Source of the DNA: CAYNUJ01 sp964573255
GTDB taxonomy: Bacteria; Bacteroidota; Ignavibacteria; Ignavibacteriales; Melioribacteraceae
NCBI GenBank assembly: GCA_964573255.1
Contig: CAZNJB010000007.1
Coordinates: 1 to 64,000, forward strand
DNA: 64,000 bases
Direction of reading: 5' to 3'
This document shows positions 44,914 to 54,301 of this stretch, one piece after another. The notes below the pieces were generated by a model. That model saw nothing but the letters and a program-made list of their open reading frames with translations, ran no database searches and had not been told where the DNA came from. The translations under genes were made by a program, and so were the position numbers. Position 1 is the stretch's first letter, and every line of letters starts with the position of its first letter.

Positions 44914-45654
44914 ATGAGCCTGGACCGTAATGAAGAAGCCGAGATGACTTTCCTCGAACATCTCGAGGAATTAAGATGGAGAATTCTTTATAGTCTTATT
45001 GGCATCGTAATCGGTACCATTATAGCTTGGATATTTATCGATTTTTTAGTTGATACGGTTTTACTAAGACCTGCCCGAGAGTCGAATATTAATTTGCAGA
45101 ATTTAAGACCTTTCGGGCAGCTCTTTTTGTATTTTCAAATTGCAATTATCTTTGGTGTAATTTTAAGCCTACCTAATATTTTCTATCAATTATGGAAATT
45201 TATTGCTCCAGCATTAAAGCAGAATGAAAAGCGATACGTAACATTGATTGTAACTTTTTCAACAATATGCTTTTTGGTCGGAATTGTTTTTGCTTATTTT
45301 GTTATGCTGCCTTTAACTTTAGCATTTGCGGCTCAATTCGGCAGTGAAGCAATCGAAAATAATTTTGCCATTAATGAATATTTTTCAATTATAATAAGTG
45401 TGATGCTTGGTGCCGGAGTAGTTTTTGAACTTCCGATGTTATCTTTTCTACTATCAAAATTGGGAATTATTACCCCCAGAATAATGAGAACATATCGCAA
45501 ACATGCGATTGTTGCCATTTTATTTTTAGCTGCAATATTAACACCTGGTACGGATCCTGTATCGCAGGTTATATTAGCCGTGCCTTTGGTTTTATTATAT
45601 GAAATAAGCATATTCGTTTCAAAAATGTCCCAGAAGAAAATTGAGCAAAACTAA
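44914..45654 (+). CDS. tatC: Sec-independent protein translocase TatC
   Basis: A 246-aa six-helix membrane protein, receptor for twin-arginine signal peptides. N-terminal FLEHLEELRWRI and the following helices match TatC. Two bases separate it from glyA. It is well placed to export ActB and the small twin-arginine protein in the next operon. Confidence 0.93.
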   Translation: MSLDRNEEAEMTFLEHLEELRWRILYSLIGIVIGTIIAWIFIDFLVDTVLLRPARESNINLQNLRPFGQLFLYFQIAIIFGVILSLPNIFYQLWKFIAPALKQNEKRYVTLIVTFSTICFLVGIVFAYFVMLPLTLAFAAQFGSEAIENNFAINEYFSIIISVMLGAGVVFELPMLSFLLSKLGIITPRIMRTYRKHAIVAILFLAAILTPGTDPVSQVILAVPLVLLYEISIFVSKMSQKKIEQN

Positions 45655-46621
45655 TTTATCTGAAATAAGCCGTCCGATTAAGTTGGAACTCAAGGAGTTC
45701 AACAATCAATTTAAGCAGGCGATGAGATCGAATGTAAGAATTGTGGATCTCGTTGCACGTTATATCTTAAAACAGAAAGGGAAAAAAATTCGCCCATTGT
45801 TGGTTCTACTTTCCGCAAAATTATCAGGCGGCGTTAATGAAAGGAGTTTTCGAGGAGCGAATTTAGTTGAGTTACTACATACTGCAACACTTATACACGA
45901 TGATGTAGTTGACGAAGCTTCTAAACGGCGGGGACTTCCTTCAATCAATGCTGTATGGAAGAATAAAATTGCAGTGTTGATGGGGGATTATCTTCTCTCT
46001 CGCGGATTAATGTTAGCGGTTGAGAATGAAGATTTCGATTTCCTTAAAACAGTTACTAATACTGTAAGAAGAATGTCGGAAGGCGAATTACTTCAAATAA
46101 ATAAAACCAGGAAATTGGATATTGACGAGGAAACTTATTTTAAAATCATTTCCGATAAAACAGCATCATTACTTTCAACTTGTTGTGAAATTGGTGCCCG
46201 AAGCGCTACTAATGACACTGAGTTAATTGATGCTATGGCGGAATTCGGAGAATACTTGGGAATAGCCTTTCAGATTAGAGACGATATTCTGGATATTAAT
46301 GGTAAAACTTCAGTTATCGGTAAACCTTTAGGCGGGGATATCAAAGAGAAAAAAATTACTCTTCCTTTAATTTACTCTCTGGAATCTGTAGAGAAGAAGG
46401 ATAGGGAAAGTGTATTAAAATTGATTAAAAATGCTAAAAAGAAAGAGAATGTTTTAGCAGTTATAGATTTTATCAAGGCTCACGGCGGTATTAATTATGC
46501 CTATAAAATTGCTGCTGATTATTCTCAAAGAGCTAAAGACAAATTGAAATTGTTCCCGGATTCAGAAAGTAAACTTGCTTTAGAAGCACTTGTTGATTTT
46601 GTAATAGAACGCAAGAAATAA
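45641..46621 (+). CDS. Polyprenyl diphosphate synthase
   Basis: A 326-aa trans-prenyltransferase with both aspartate-rich motifs: LIHDDVVD near residue 87 and RDDILD near 214. The length and small side chains near the first motif suggest a medium or long chain product, likely for the menaquinone tail. The start is TTG at 45641, overlapping tatC by 14 bp; no better start is present. Confidence 0.87.
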   Translation: MSKTNLSEISRPIKLELKEFNNQFKQAMRSNVRIVDLVARYILKQKGKKIRPLLVLLSAKLSGGVNERSFRGANLVELLHTATLIHDDVVDEASKRRGLPSINAVWKNKIAVLMGDYLLSRGLMLAVENEDFDFLKTVTNTVRRMSEGELLQINKTRKLDIDEETYFKIISDKTASLLSTCCEIGARSATNDTELIDAMAEFGEYLGIAFQIRDDILDINGKTSVIGKPLGGDIKEKKITLPLIYSLESVEKKDRESVLKLIKNAKKKENVLAVIDFIKAHGGINYAYKIAADYSQRAKDKLKLFPDSESKLALEALVDFVIERKK

Positions 46622-46804
46622 TTATTTAAAAATAAATGAATAATTTTTCTTTGTATTTTTTTTCGTTTTTTTTATTTTTCGGAATTGTATGAAAATTTAA
46701 TACTTAACGTCCTAATTAGTGGATGTTTAAGTGTTTTTATGATATTTTGTAAATCAAATTTTTATAATAATTTTAATTTATTTCACAGCTTATTATAGGT
46801 AGAA

Positions 46805-47374
46805 ATGAAGAAACGTCTTTTAGATTATACCCTGAAAGTAAGAATTCCGATTGTGTTGTTTGTGGCGGCTATGTCATTTGTACTTACCTTCTATTTTTCA
46901 AGAGCAGAAAGGGATGGAGTGGGATATTCTCCCGACCAACCGATAAAATTCAGCCATAAACTTCACGCCGGTTCGATGAAAATCGATTGTCAATATTGTC
47001 ACACAGGCGTTACAAAAGGTCGTCATGCACTTGTTCCTTCTGTTAATATTTGTATGAATTGCCATACCGTAGCGCGTAAAGACAAACCGGAAATCATCAA
47101 ACTTACCCAATATTACGAAAGTAATAGACTCTTACCCTGGAAGCGTGTTCATAAGGTCCCGGAATACGCTTATTTCAATCATAGCGTACACGTTAACAAT
47201 AACATTAAATGTGAGTCGTGTCATGGCGATGTGGCAAATATGGAAAAGATTAAGCAGGTAAAATCATTTACGATGAATGCCTGTTTAGATTGTCACCGTC
47301 ATCCGGAAGAAAAATTAACTTATTTGAAAGATATTAAAAAGGGTCCCGAAAATTGCTGGGCCTGTCATAGGTAA
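46805..47374 (+). CDS. actA: Alternative complex III subunit ActA, pentaheme cytochrome c
   Basis: A 189-aa protein with an N-terminal membrane anchor (about 12-30) and five CxxCH heme sites: CQYCH, CMNCH, CESCH, CLDCH and CWACH, with spare His residues as distal ligands. ActA is the electron-transfer cytochrome of alternative complex III, the quinol:cytochrome c/oxidase oxidoreductase replacing bc1. It opens the respiratory operon after a 183-bp gap, in which a TATTTTG near 46750 may be part of a promoter. Confidence 0.93.
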   Translation: MKKRLLDYTLKVRIPIVLFVAAMSFVLTFYFSRAERDGVGYSPDQPIKFSHKLHAGSMKIDCQYCHTGVTKGRHALVPSVNICMNCHTVARKDKPEIIKLTQYYESNRLLPWKRVHKVPEYAYFNHSVHVNNNIKCESCHGDVANMEKIKQVKSFTMNACLDCHRHPEEKLTYLKDIKKGPENCWACHR

Positions 47375-47384
47375 TGGGTGAATT

Positions 47385-47558
47385 ATGAAAAAGAAAAATT
47401 TTTGGAGCAGACGAAAATTTTTTACTAACATAGGATTTGGAGTACTCGGTTTATCTTTTCTGTCAAATTACTCCGTAAAAATCTTAACGAATCAAAATAA
47501 AGTATTATTAAAAGAAAGAATAAAAATTAATCCATCGGCAGTTAAAAGAAATAAGTAG
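47385..47558 (+). CDS. 57-aa twin-arginine signal-like microprotein in the ACIII operon
   Basis: ATG 47385 to TAG 47558, just after actA and 8 bp before actB. The N-terminus has SRRKFF followed by the hydrophobic GFGVLGLSFL, a close match to a Tat signal (S/T-R-R-x-F-x-K), but no globular part follows, only 30 basic residues. A GGTG/GGGTG lies just upstream of the ATG. It may be a Tat-exported peptide, a membrane-anchored subunit of the complex, or the remnant of an iron-sulfur protein. Confidence 0.65.
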   Translation: MKKKNFWSRRKFFTNIGFGVLGLSFLSNYSVKILTNQNKVLLKERIKINPSAVKRNK

Positions 47559-47565
47559 GAAATTC

Positions 47566-50500
47566 ATGGATAAGAAGAATTCTGAAATGAATAATAAAAA
47601 ATTTTGGAAAAGTTTGAGAGACTATGAAAATAGTCCCGAATTTGAAGAAGCAAAGAAAAATGAATTTAGCGAAGGCGTAACCGAAGAATTTAGCGTTGCT
47701 GAAATGGAAGGAATGTCACGCAGAAGATTTTTAGCTCTTCTGGCAGCTTCCACTGCAGTAACAGCTACCGCTTGCAGCGACTACAGGGATAAGGGTGAAA
47801 TAATCCCTTACAATAAGCGTCCCGAAAATGTTTTACCAGGTAAGGCTAATTATTATGCTTCTACCTGCGACGGCTGTATTCAGCATTGCGGTATTCTCAT
47901 CAAAACCCGTGAGGGTCGCCCGATTAAAATTGACGGAAACGATGAACACCCGATAAACAAGGGTAAAATCTGTTCCGCCGGTCACGCAAATATTCTTAAT
48001 TTGTATGATCCTGAAAGATTAAGAAATCCTTTGTTTAAGAAGAGAAGAATAGATTGGAGTAAAGCAATTGCAGATATTAAATCGCAATTGAAATCTATTT
48101 CAGATTCAGGAAAGAAGATTGCGTTTGTATCTAATACTATTCTTTCTCCTGTATCACAAAGATTGATAGACGAATTTAAGAACCATTTTCCGGGAACGGA
48201 ATTATTTACATACGAATTATTTGATCTAAATAATAAAATTGAAGCTAATAAAAGAGTTTTCGGAACGGACAGACTGCCATCTCTGAAATTGGATGAAGCA
48301 AAAATAATTCTTTCTGTAGATGATGATTTCATCGGCAGAGGAGAAGATTCTATCGAATTGATTAAAAAGTATACTGATGGTAAGGATATCGATAATCTTG
48401 ATAATTTCAACAGATTGTATGTTGTTGAAGGCGGTCTTTCTTTAACCGGTTCTAATGCAGATTATAGAATTCGTTTGCGTCCGGATGCTCATTACGAATT
48501 TTTACTTGGCTTATATAATGAATTGGCATCCAAACTTGGAAGAAGCAGATTAGGACAAGCCGTATCACTTTCTAAAGTAGAAGCTAAATACGGATTGGAT
48601 AAAAAGAAAGTTAAGCATTTAGTTGAAGATTTAGTAAATGAAAAAGAAAAAGCTGTTGTGCTCGGTGGTAGTAATTTATCAGCCGATGCTCTAACAGTTG
48701 TTAATTTGATAAATGTTCTATTGAACGATGCTGCTTATCTAGATTTTGAGAACTACAAAACAATTTCTTCTGCATCCACTGCTGCCGAACTTACTTCATT
48801 AGTAAATGATATGAAATCCGGCAATGTAGGAGCATTTATCAATTTTGGTGCTGATCCGGTATTTCATCTCAGTGCATATAATTTTGCGGATGCTTTGAAG
48901 AATGTTCAACTTAAAGTTTCATTCGTTATAAATGCGAATGATACTTCTGATTTGTGTGAATATGTTTTAGCCTCAAACCACAACTTGGAAAGCTGGGGCG
49001 CATTTTCCACACATAATGGTTTGCACAGTTTAATGCAGCCAGTTATAAATCCAATTTTTGATACAAAACAGAAAGAAGATGTTCTTCTTGCATTAATGGA
49101 TTCCAAAGAGGATTTCCATAAGTTTTTGATGAATTATTATCAAAAAGAAGTTTATCCTCTTTCCAAAGCTGCAGTTAGTTTCGATAAATTCTGGTTCTCA
49201 GCTTTACACGATGGAGCTTTTACTTTACCCGATTTAAAATCATTGAAAGTAAAAGGTAATTTGAGTGCCGGAGCGAGTCTACCTGCTCCTAAAAATGTTA
49301 GCGGTTATGCTGTAGAATTACAGCCGAGTTATTTTATTGGTGATGGTAAATTTGCCAATAACGGTTGGCTACAAGAGTTACCTCATCCGGTTACAAAAGT
49401 TACTTGGGATAATTTCGTTTCCGTTTCTCCAACAACCGCAAAAAATCTGAATGTTGAAATCGGTTCAATGATTGAAATTTCAAGCAATGGTAAAGTTGTT
49501 CAACTGCCGGTAATGGTTCAGCCGGGTGTTGCAGATGAAACATTTACCGTTGAACTTGGATATGGTAGAAAAGTTGTCGGAGATGTTGGAAAGGATGCTG
49601 GATTTGATGCAAACTTTTTAATGAATGTTAACTCCGATTCGAAATGGACATTCACTCCCGAATCAGTAACTGTAACTGGAGATGAATATCAATTGGTATC
49701 TACTCAAGAGCATCATGCTTTAGATGATGATTTTGTGAAAGATTTCCATAAGATAAGAAAAATAATTATCGAAAATACTCTCGATGAGTTCAAGAAAGAA
49801 CCTGATTTTATTGAAGAAATGCCTGCAGAAGAACTACCGAGTATCACACGTGCATTTGAATACAAAGGTGTAAAATGGGGAATGTCCATTGACTTGAATA
49901 AATGTATTGCGTGTGGAGTGTGTGTTTCTTCTTGTAATGTTGAAAATAATGTTCCGGTTGTAGGTAAGGATCAAGTTGCAGTTGGACGTGAAATGCAATG
50001 GATAAGAATTGACAGATATTACTCAGGTACACCTGATGATCCGGTTGTAAGCAATCAACCGATGCTCTGTCAACATTGCGATTCCGCTCCTTGCGAAAAT
50101 GTTTGTCCTGTTAACGCAACTAATCACAGTGATGATGGTTTGAACCAAATGGTTTACAACCGCTGTGTAGGAACAAGATATTGCGCAAATAACTGTCCTT
50201 ACAAAGTAAGAAGATTTAACTTCTTTAATTTCAGAGATCATTTTGCCAGCGCCTATTATGAAAATGAACTAACAGCATTAGCGAATAATCCGGAAGTAAC
50301 GGTTCGTTCGCGCGGCGTTATGGAAAAATGTTCATTCTGTGTACAAAGAATTATGGAAGCTCGTTCCGAAGCAATTGCCGAAGGAAGAGAATTTAATGGC
50401 GAAGGTGTTAAAACAGCTTGCCAAGTTGCTTGTCCTTCCGATGCAATTGAATTCGGAAACTATAATGATAAAACCACCAAGATTGCAGAAAGAAGAGAAC

Positions 50501-50595
50501 ATAAGCTTGGTTATTACGTGCTTCAAGAATTAAATGTAAGACCAAACGTAACTTATTTAGCTAAACTTAGAAATACTCGTTCGGAGGAAGCGTAG
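47566..50595 (+). CDS. actB: Alternative complex III subunit ActB (molybdopterin-like + iron-sulfur fusion)
   Basis: A 1009-aa fusion. Residues about 45-70 contain MSRRRFLALLAAS, a Tat signal. The molybdoprotein-like domain (about 90-700, TCDGCIQHCGI, ICSAGHANIL) is thought not to hold molybdenum in ActB. The C-terminal part (about 765-1000) has four Cys clusters (CIACGVCVSSCN, CQHCDSAPCENVCPVNA, CVGTRYCANNCPYK, CSFCVQRI...CQVACP) for FeS centres. It passes electrons from the NrfD-like subunits to the cytochromes. The next gene overlaps its stop by 1 bp. Confidence 0.94.
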   Translation: MDKKNSEMNNKKFWKSLRDYENSPEFEEAKKNEFSEGVTEEFSVAEMEGMSRRRFLALLAASTAVTATACSDYRDKGEIIPYNKRPENVLPGKANYYASTCDGCIQHCGILIKTREGRPIKIDGNDEHPINKGKICSAGHANILNLYDPERLRNPLFKKRRIDWSKAIADIKSQLKSISDSGKKIAFVSNTILSPVSQRLIDEFKNHFPGTELFTYELFDLNNKIEANKRVFGTDRLPSLKLDEAKIILSVDDDFIGRGEDSIELIKKYTDGKDIDNLDNFNRLYVVEGGLSLTGSNADYRIRLRPDAHYEFLLGLYNELASKLGRSRLGQAVSLSKVEAKYGLDKKKVKHLVEDLVNEKEKAVVLGGSNLSADALTVVNLINVLLNDAAYLDFENYKTISSASTAAELTSLVNDMKSGNVGAFINFGADPVFHLSAYNFADALKNVQLKVSFVINANDTSDLCEYVLASNHNLESWGAFSTHNGLHSLMQPVINPIFDTKQKEDVLLALMDSKEDFHKFLMNYYQKEVYPLSKAAVSFDKFWFSALHDGAFTLPDLKSLKVKGNLSAGASLPAPKNVSGYAVELQPSYFIGDGKFANNGWLQELPHPVTKVTWDNFVSVSPTTAKNLNVEIGSMIEISSNGKVVQLPVMVQPGVADETFTVELGYGRKVVGDVGKDAGFDANFLMNVNSDSKWTFTPESVTVTGDEYQLVSTQEHHALDDDFVKDFHKIRKIIIENTLDEFKKEPDFIEEMPAEELPSITRAFEYKGVKWGMSIDLNKCIACGVCVSSCNVENNVPVVGKDQVAVGREMQWIRIDRYYSGTPDDPVVSNQPMLCQHCDSAPCENVCPVNATNHSDDGLNQMVYNRCVGTRYCANNCPYKVRRFNFFNFRDHFASAYYENELTALANNPEVTVRSRGVMEKCSFCVQRIMEARSEAIAEGREFNGEGVKTACQVACPSDAIEFGNYNDKTTKIAERREHKLGYYVLQELNVRPNVTYLAKLRNTRSEEA

Positions 50596-51971
50596 TGACA
50601 ACTACTACTGTAGATTATTCAAAAGAACTATCTCCTATTGAAGGAAAGCAGCCGCTTCGTAAAATAGACGATGTAATAGCCAAACCTCTGGAAACTAAAC
50701 CGGATAGAAAATATTACATTGCTTTAGCGGTTACGCTTACGATGCTTATGATAGGTGTCGTTTCACTTGGACTTTCATTTTATTATGGAACCGGTATGTG
50801 GGGTAATAATAACCCTGTTGGTTGGGGGTTCCCGATTGTTAACTTCGTATTCTGGGTTGGTATCGGTCACGCCGGTACTCTTATTTCGGCAATTCTCTTT
50901 TTATTCAGACAGAAATGGAGAAATGGTATAGCCCGGTTTGCGGAAGGTATGACAATTTTTGCAGTTATGACTGCGGGGCTTTTCCCATTAATTCACGTAG
51001 GTCGTCCTTGGTTAGCAGGTTATCTTATCCCTTACCCGAACCAACACGGTTTGTGGGTGGATTTTAACTCGCCGCTACTTTGGGACGTATTTGCGGTTTC
51101 AACATACTTTACAGTTTCTTTCATATTCTGGTATGTTGGCTTAATACCGGATTTTGCAACTTTAAGAGATAGAACAAAGAGTAAAATTAAGAAGATTATC
51201 TATTCGATAGGTAGTTTGGGGTGGAGACATTCCAACAGACATTGGCATCATTATGAAATGGTATATTTGATTTTGGCAGGTTTTGCCACTCCTCTGGTAC
51301 TTTCGGTACATACCATTGTGAGTTTCGACTTTGCCGTTTCAATTTTGCCGGGTTGGCACGCAACAATATTTCCACCTTATTTTGTTGCCGGTGCTGTTTT
51401 CTCAGGTTTTGCAATGGTGCAGAATGTTCTAATATTTATCAGAAAGATTTTTAATTACGAACACATAATTACACTCGATACTCTCGAGAAAATGAATAAA
51501 ATTATTGTGCTTACAGGTTCCATGGTTGGTTATGCATATGCTATGGAATTCTTCACATCCTGGTACAGCGGTGTTCAAGCAGAATCATTCACATTTGTCA
51601 ACCGTGCTTTTGGTCCTTATGCTTGGGCATATTGGATAATGGTTACCTGTAATGTAGTTTTCCCGCAATTATTCTGGATCAAGAAGATTAGACGCAATAT
51701 CCCTGTGATGTTTGTAATTGCGGTTCTCGTGAATGTAGGTATGTGGTTTGAAAGATTTGTTATCACCGTTACTTCATTATCAAGAGATTTCTTGCCATCA
51801 AGTTGGGCATATTTCAAACCCACACTTGTTGACTTGGGAATCTTGTTAGGAAGTTTCGGGTTCTTCTTTACATGGATTTTATTATTCAGTAAATCCTTGC
51901 CGGTAGTTTCTATCGCCGAGGTTAAAGCAGTAGTTGATGGGTCTCAACCATCACATCATGAGGAAGAATAA
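50595..51971 (+). CDS. actC: Alternative complex III subunit ActC (NrfD-like, quinol-binding)
   Basis: A 458-aa integral membrane protein with about ten helices of the NrfD/PsrC family, e.g. residues 45-75 and FWVGIGHAGTLISAILFLFRQKWR near 95-115. It is the quinone-binding membrane subunit next to ActB. The start is GTG at 50595, overlapping the actB stop. The C-terminal tail is acidic (SHHEEE). Confidence 0.92.
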   Translation: MTTTTVDYSKELSPIEGKQPLRKIDDVIAKPLETKPDRKYYIALAVTLTMLMIGVVSLGLSFYYGTGMWGNNNPVGWGFPIVNFVFWVGIGHAGTLISAILFLFRQKWRNGIARFAEGMTIFAVMTAGLFPLIHVGRPWLAGYLIPYPNQHGLWVDFNSPLLWDVFAVSTYFTVSFIFWYVGLIPDFATLRDRTKSKIKKIIYSIGSLGWRHSNRHWHHYEMVYLILAGFATPLVLSVHTIVSFDFAVSILPGWHATIFPPYFVAGAVFSGFAMVQNVLIFIRKIFNYEHIITLDTLEKMNKIIVLTGSMVGYAYAMEFFTSWYSGVQAESFTFVNRAFGPYAWAYWIMVTCNVVFPQLFWIKKIRRNIPVMFVIAVLVNVGMWFERFVITVTSLSRDFLPSSWAYFKPTLVDLGILLGSFGFFFTWILLFSKSLPVVSIAEVKAVVDGSQPSHHEEE

Positions 51972-51972
51972 G

Positions 51973-53112
51973 ATGAGTGATAAAGTTTTATACGCACTTG
52001 CGGCATTGTTCGATACTCCGGATGATATAATTAAAGCCGCTAAAAAAGTTAGAGAAGCCGGATACACTAAGTACGATGTGAATACTCCGTACCCAGTTCA
52101 TGGTATGGATTCGGCTATGAAATTAAAACCATCTAGATTGGGTTATGTCGCTTTAGTATTCGGATTAATGGGCACAATATCCGCATTACTTTTTATGGCT
52201 TGGACAATCACTGTAGATTATCCTCTTGTAATAGGTGGAAAGCCCTATTTTGCTTTCCCTGCTTATGTGCCTATTATGTTCGAAGTTACTGTTTTATCTG
52301 CTGCAATAGCTACAGTTGCTACGATGTTGTTTGTTTTCTTTAAGTTCCCAAACAACAGCCATCCAATTCATGATACCGAATATATGAAATCCGTTTCAAG
52401 TGATAAATACGGTATTATGATTCAAGCAGACGACCCTAATTTTGATGCTACAAAAATTAGGTTACTCTTTAGTGAGTTGAACGCAAGTGCAGTTTATGAA
52501 ATAAATTATGACGAAGAAGAAGCAAAAGTTAAACCAAGAATTTTTGAACCGAGATTCGTTGCTTTATTGGTTGGAATATTTGTTGTTGTTTCCGGAACCG
52601 TATATTTCTCTTTGAATAAATTAATGTTCATGACTCCATTCAATTGGATGATGGAACAGGAAAAGGTTATACCTCAAGAAAGGTATACAATTTTTGCCGA
52701 TGGATTCGGAATGCGAGTTCCACCAAAGGGCACCGTATCGAGGGGTGAAAGTAGGTACGAATTTTACGGTAAGCCGGATGAAGCAGCGGTTAAAATGGTA
52801 AATCCACTCTTACCAACTAAAGAAAATTTGAAATTAGGTAAAACAAAATATGATATATATTGCTCCCCGTGTCATGGATTCCACGCTGAAGGGGATAGCA
52901 GATTAAACGGACAATTCCCGAATCCTCCGAGTCTCCATTCTGAAAAAGTGAGAAATTGGAGTGATGGAAGAATATATCATGTAATCATGGAAGGTCAAAA
53001 TGTTATGCCTTCTTATGCATATCAACTTAACCGTCAAGAAAGATGGGCGGTTATTCTCTATATTCGTGCTTTACAAAGATCTTTAAATGCTAAGGAGTCT
53101 GATTTAGAATGA
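51973..53112 (+). CDS. actD: ActD-cytochrome c fusion (DUF3341 + monoheme cytochrome c)
   Basis: A 379-aa protein. Residues 1-215 are the DUF3341/ActD part with helices about 45-70, 85-115 and 195-215. A monoheme cytochrome c domain with CSPCH (C297-H301) follows, with a likely Met ligand in NVMPSYAY. In the best known complexes ActD and the cytochrome ActE are separate proteins, so this looks like a fusion of both. The ATG at 51973, with GAGGAAG before it, is preferred to upstream in-frame starts within actC. Confidence 0.88.
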   Translation: MSDKVLYALAALFDTPDDIIKAAKKVREAGYTKYDVNTPYPVHGMDSAMKLKPSRLGYVALVFGLMGTISALLFMAWTITVDYPLVIGGKPYFAFPAYVPIMFEVTVLSAAIATVATMLFVFFKFPNNSHPIHDTEYMKSVSSDKYGIMIQADDPNFDATKIRLLFSELNASAVYEINYDEEEAKVKPRIFEPRFVALLVGIFVVVSGTVYFSLNKLMFMTPFNWMMEQEKVIPQERYTIFADGFGMRVPPKGTVSRGESRYEFYGKPDEAAVKMVNPLLPTKENLKLGKTKYDIYCSPCHGFHAEGDSRLNGQFPNPPSLHSEKVRNWSDGRIYHVIMEGQNVMPSYAYQLNRQERWAVILYIRALQRSLNAKESDLE

Positions 53113-54293
53113 GTTCTACCGGTGTTGATTATACGAAAAAAGAATTACCAAACAAACTAAGTTCTACCGGTTTGATATTACTGGCTATAGGCTTAGTTTC
53201 GATGATAGCTGCTTATTATACTAATACTCAACGTGCAGCTTTCAATAACGTTTGGATATTAACATTTATAACTAGTGTTGGAGTAGGTTCTCTATTTTGG
53301 GTGGCAGTTGAGTATTTAGCCGGTGCTGTATGGAGTACTCCGTTCCGTAGGGTAATGGAGATACTAGCTTACTTGATAATTTTAGCAGCGGTAATTGCTA
53401 TTCCAGCTTATTTGAGTTCCCATTCCATTTTTCACTGGGCTCACCACTCTGCGGTCGAAAGTGATCCGATTTTGAAAGCCAAAAGTCCTTATTTAAATAA
53501 TTCATTCTTCGGTATAAGACAGATTATATTCTTTGGAGTTTGGATTATTTTCTTCTTTATCTTTACAAAAAATTCTTTCAGTCAGGATGCTAATGGTGAC
53601 CAAGATTTCACCAGAAGAAATGTAAGACTGTCAGCTGCATTTATGCCGTTGTTTGCTTTTACAATTACATTTTTTAGCATCGATTGGTTGATGAGTTTAG
53701 AGCCTCATTGGTTTTCAACAATATTTGGTGTCTATTATTTTTCGGGTACAGCACTCGTAGCAATGGCGGTAATTACATTTGCAAGTGTCAAACTTTATGA
53801 AAATGGATACTTAGTAAAGAAATTGAACAAGGACAACTTTTATAGTTTCGGTGCATTGTTGTTTGCTTTTGTGAATTTTTGGGCTTACATAGCCTTCAGT
53901 CAATTCCTTCTTATTTGGTATGCAAACTTACCGGAAGAAACCGTTTGGTACTTGCAAAGATGGGAAGGCTCTTGGCTTATTTTTACAGTAGGATTGATTT
54001 TTGTACACTTTGTTGTTCCATATTTTGGTCTGCTTTCTCAGCCGTCTAAAATGAATAAATCCAGACTTAAATTTATGGCATTGTGGATTGTTTTCGCCCA
54101 CATGTATGATTTATACTGGATGATTTTCCCGACTTTTGACGGAAGTGGAGTGGTCTTTGGATGGATTGAAATTGGAGCAATAATTTTTATGGTTGGCGCA
54201 ATAGTAACCTTATTCTCATTTATTGGTAAAGGTAAAAACCTTGTGCCGATTAATGATCCAAAATTAAAACGTGGAATTGATTTTAGACTTTAG
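53109..54293 (+). CDS. actF: Alternative complex III subunit ActF (NrfD-like)
   Basis: A 394-aa membrane protein with about ten helices, distantly like ActC. In the known complex ActC and ActF are the two quinol-side membrane subunits. Typical segments: SLFWVAVEYLAGAVWSTPFRR, HWAHHSA and WLMSLEPHWFSTIFGVYYF. It overlaps the ActD-cytochrome gene by 4 bp. Confidence 0.9.
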   Translation: MSSTGVDYTKKELPNKLSSTGLILLAIGLVSMIAAYYTNTQRAAFNNVWILTFITSVGVGSLFWVAVEYLAGAVWSTPFRRVMEILAYLIILAAVIAIPAYLSSHSIFHWAHHSAVESDPILKAKSPYLNNSFFGIRQIIFFGVWIIFFFIFTKNSFSQDANGDQDFTRRNVRLSAAFMPLFAFTITFFSIDWLMSLEPHWFSTIFGVYYFSGTALVAMAVITFASVKLYENGYLVKKLNKDNFYSFGALLFAFVNFWAYIAFSQFLLIWYANLPEETVWYLQRWEGSWLIFTVGLIFVHFVVPYFGLLSQPSKMNKSRLKFMALWIVFAHMYDLYWMIFPTFDGSGVVFGWIEIGAIIFMVGAIVTLFSFIGKGKNLVPINDPKLKRGIDFRL

Positions 54294-54301
54294 GGAAGAA
54301 T

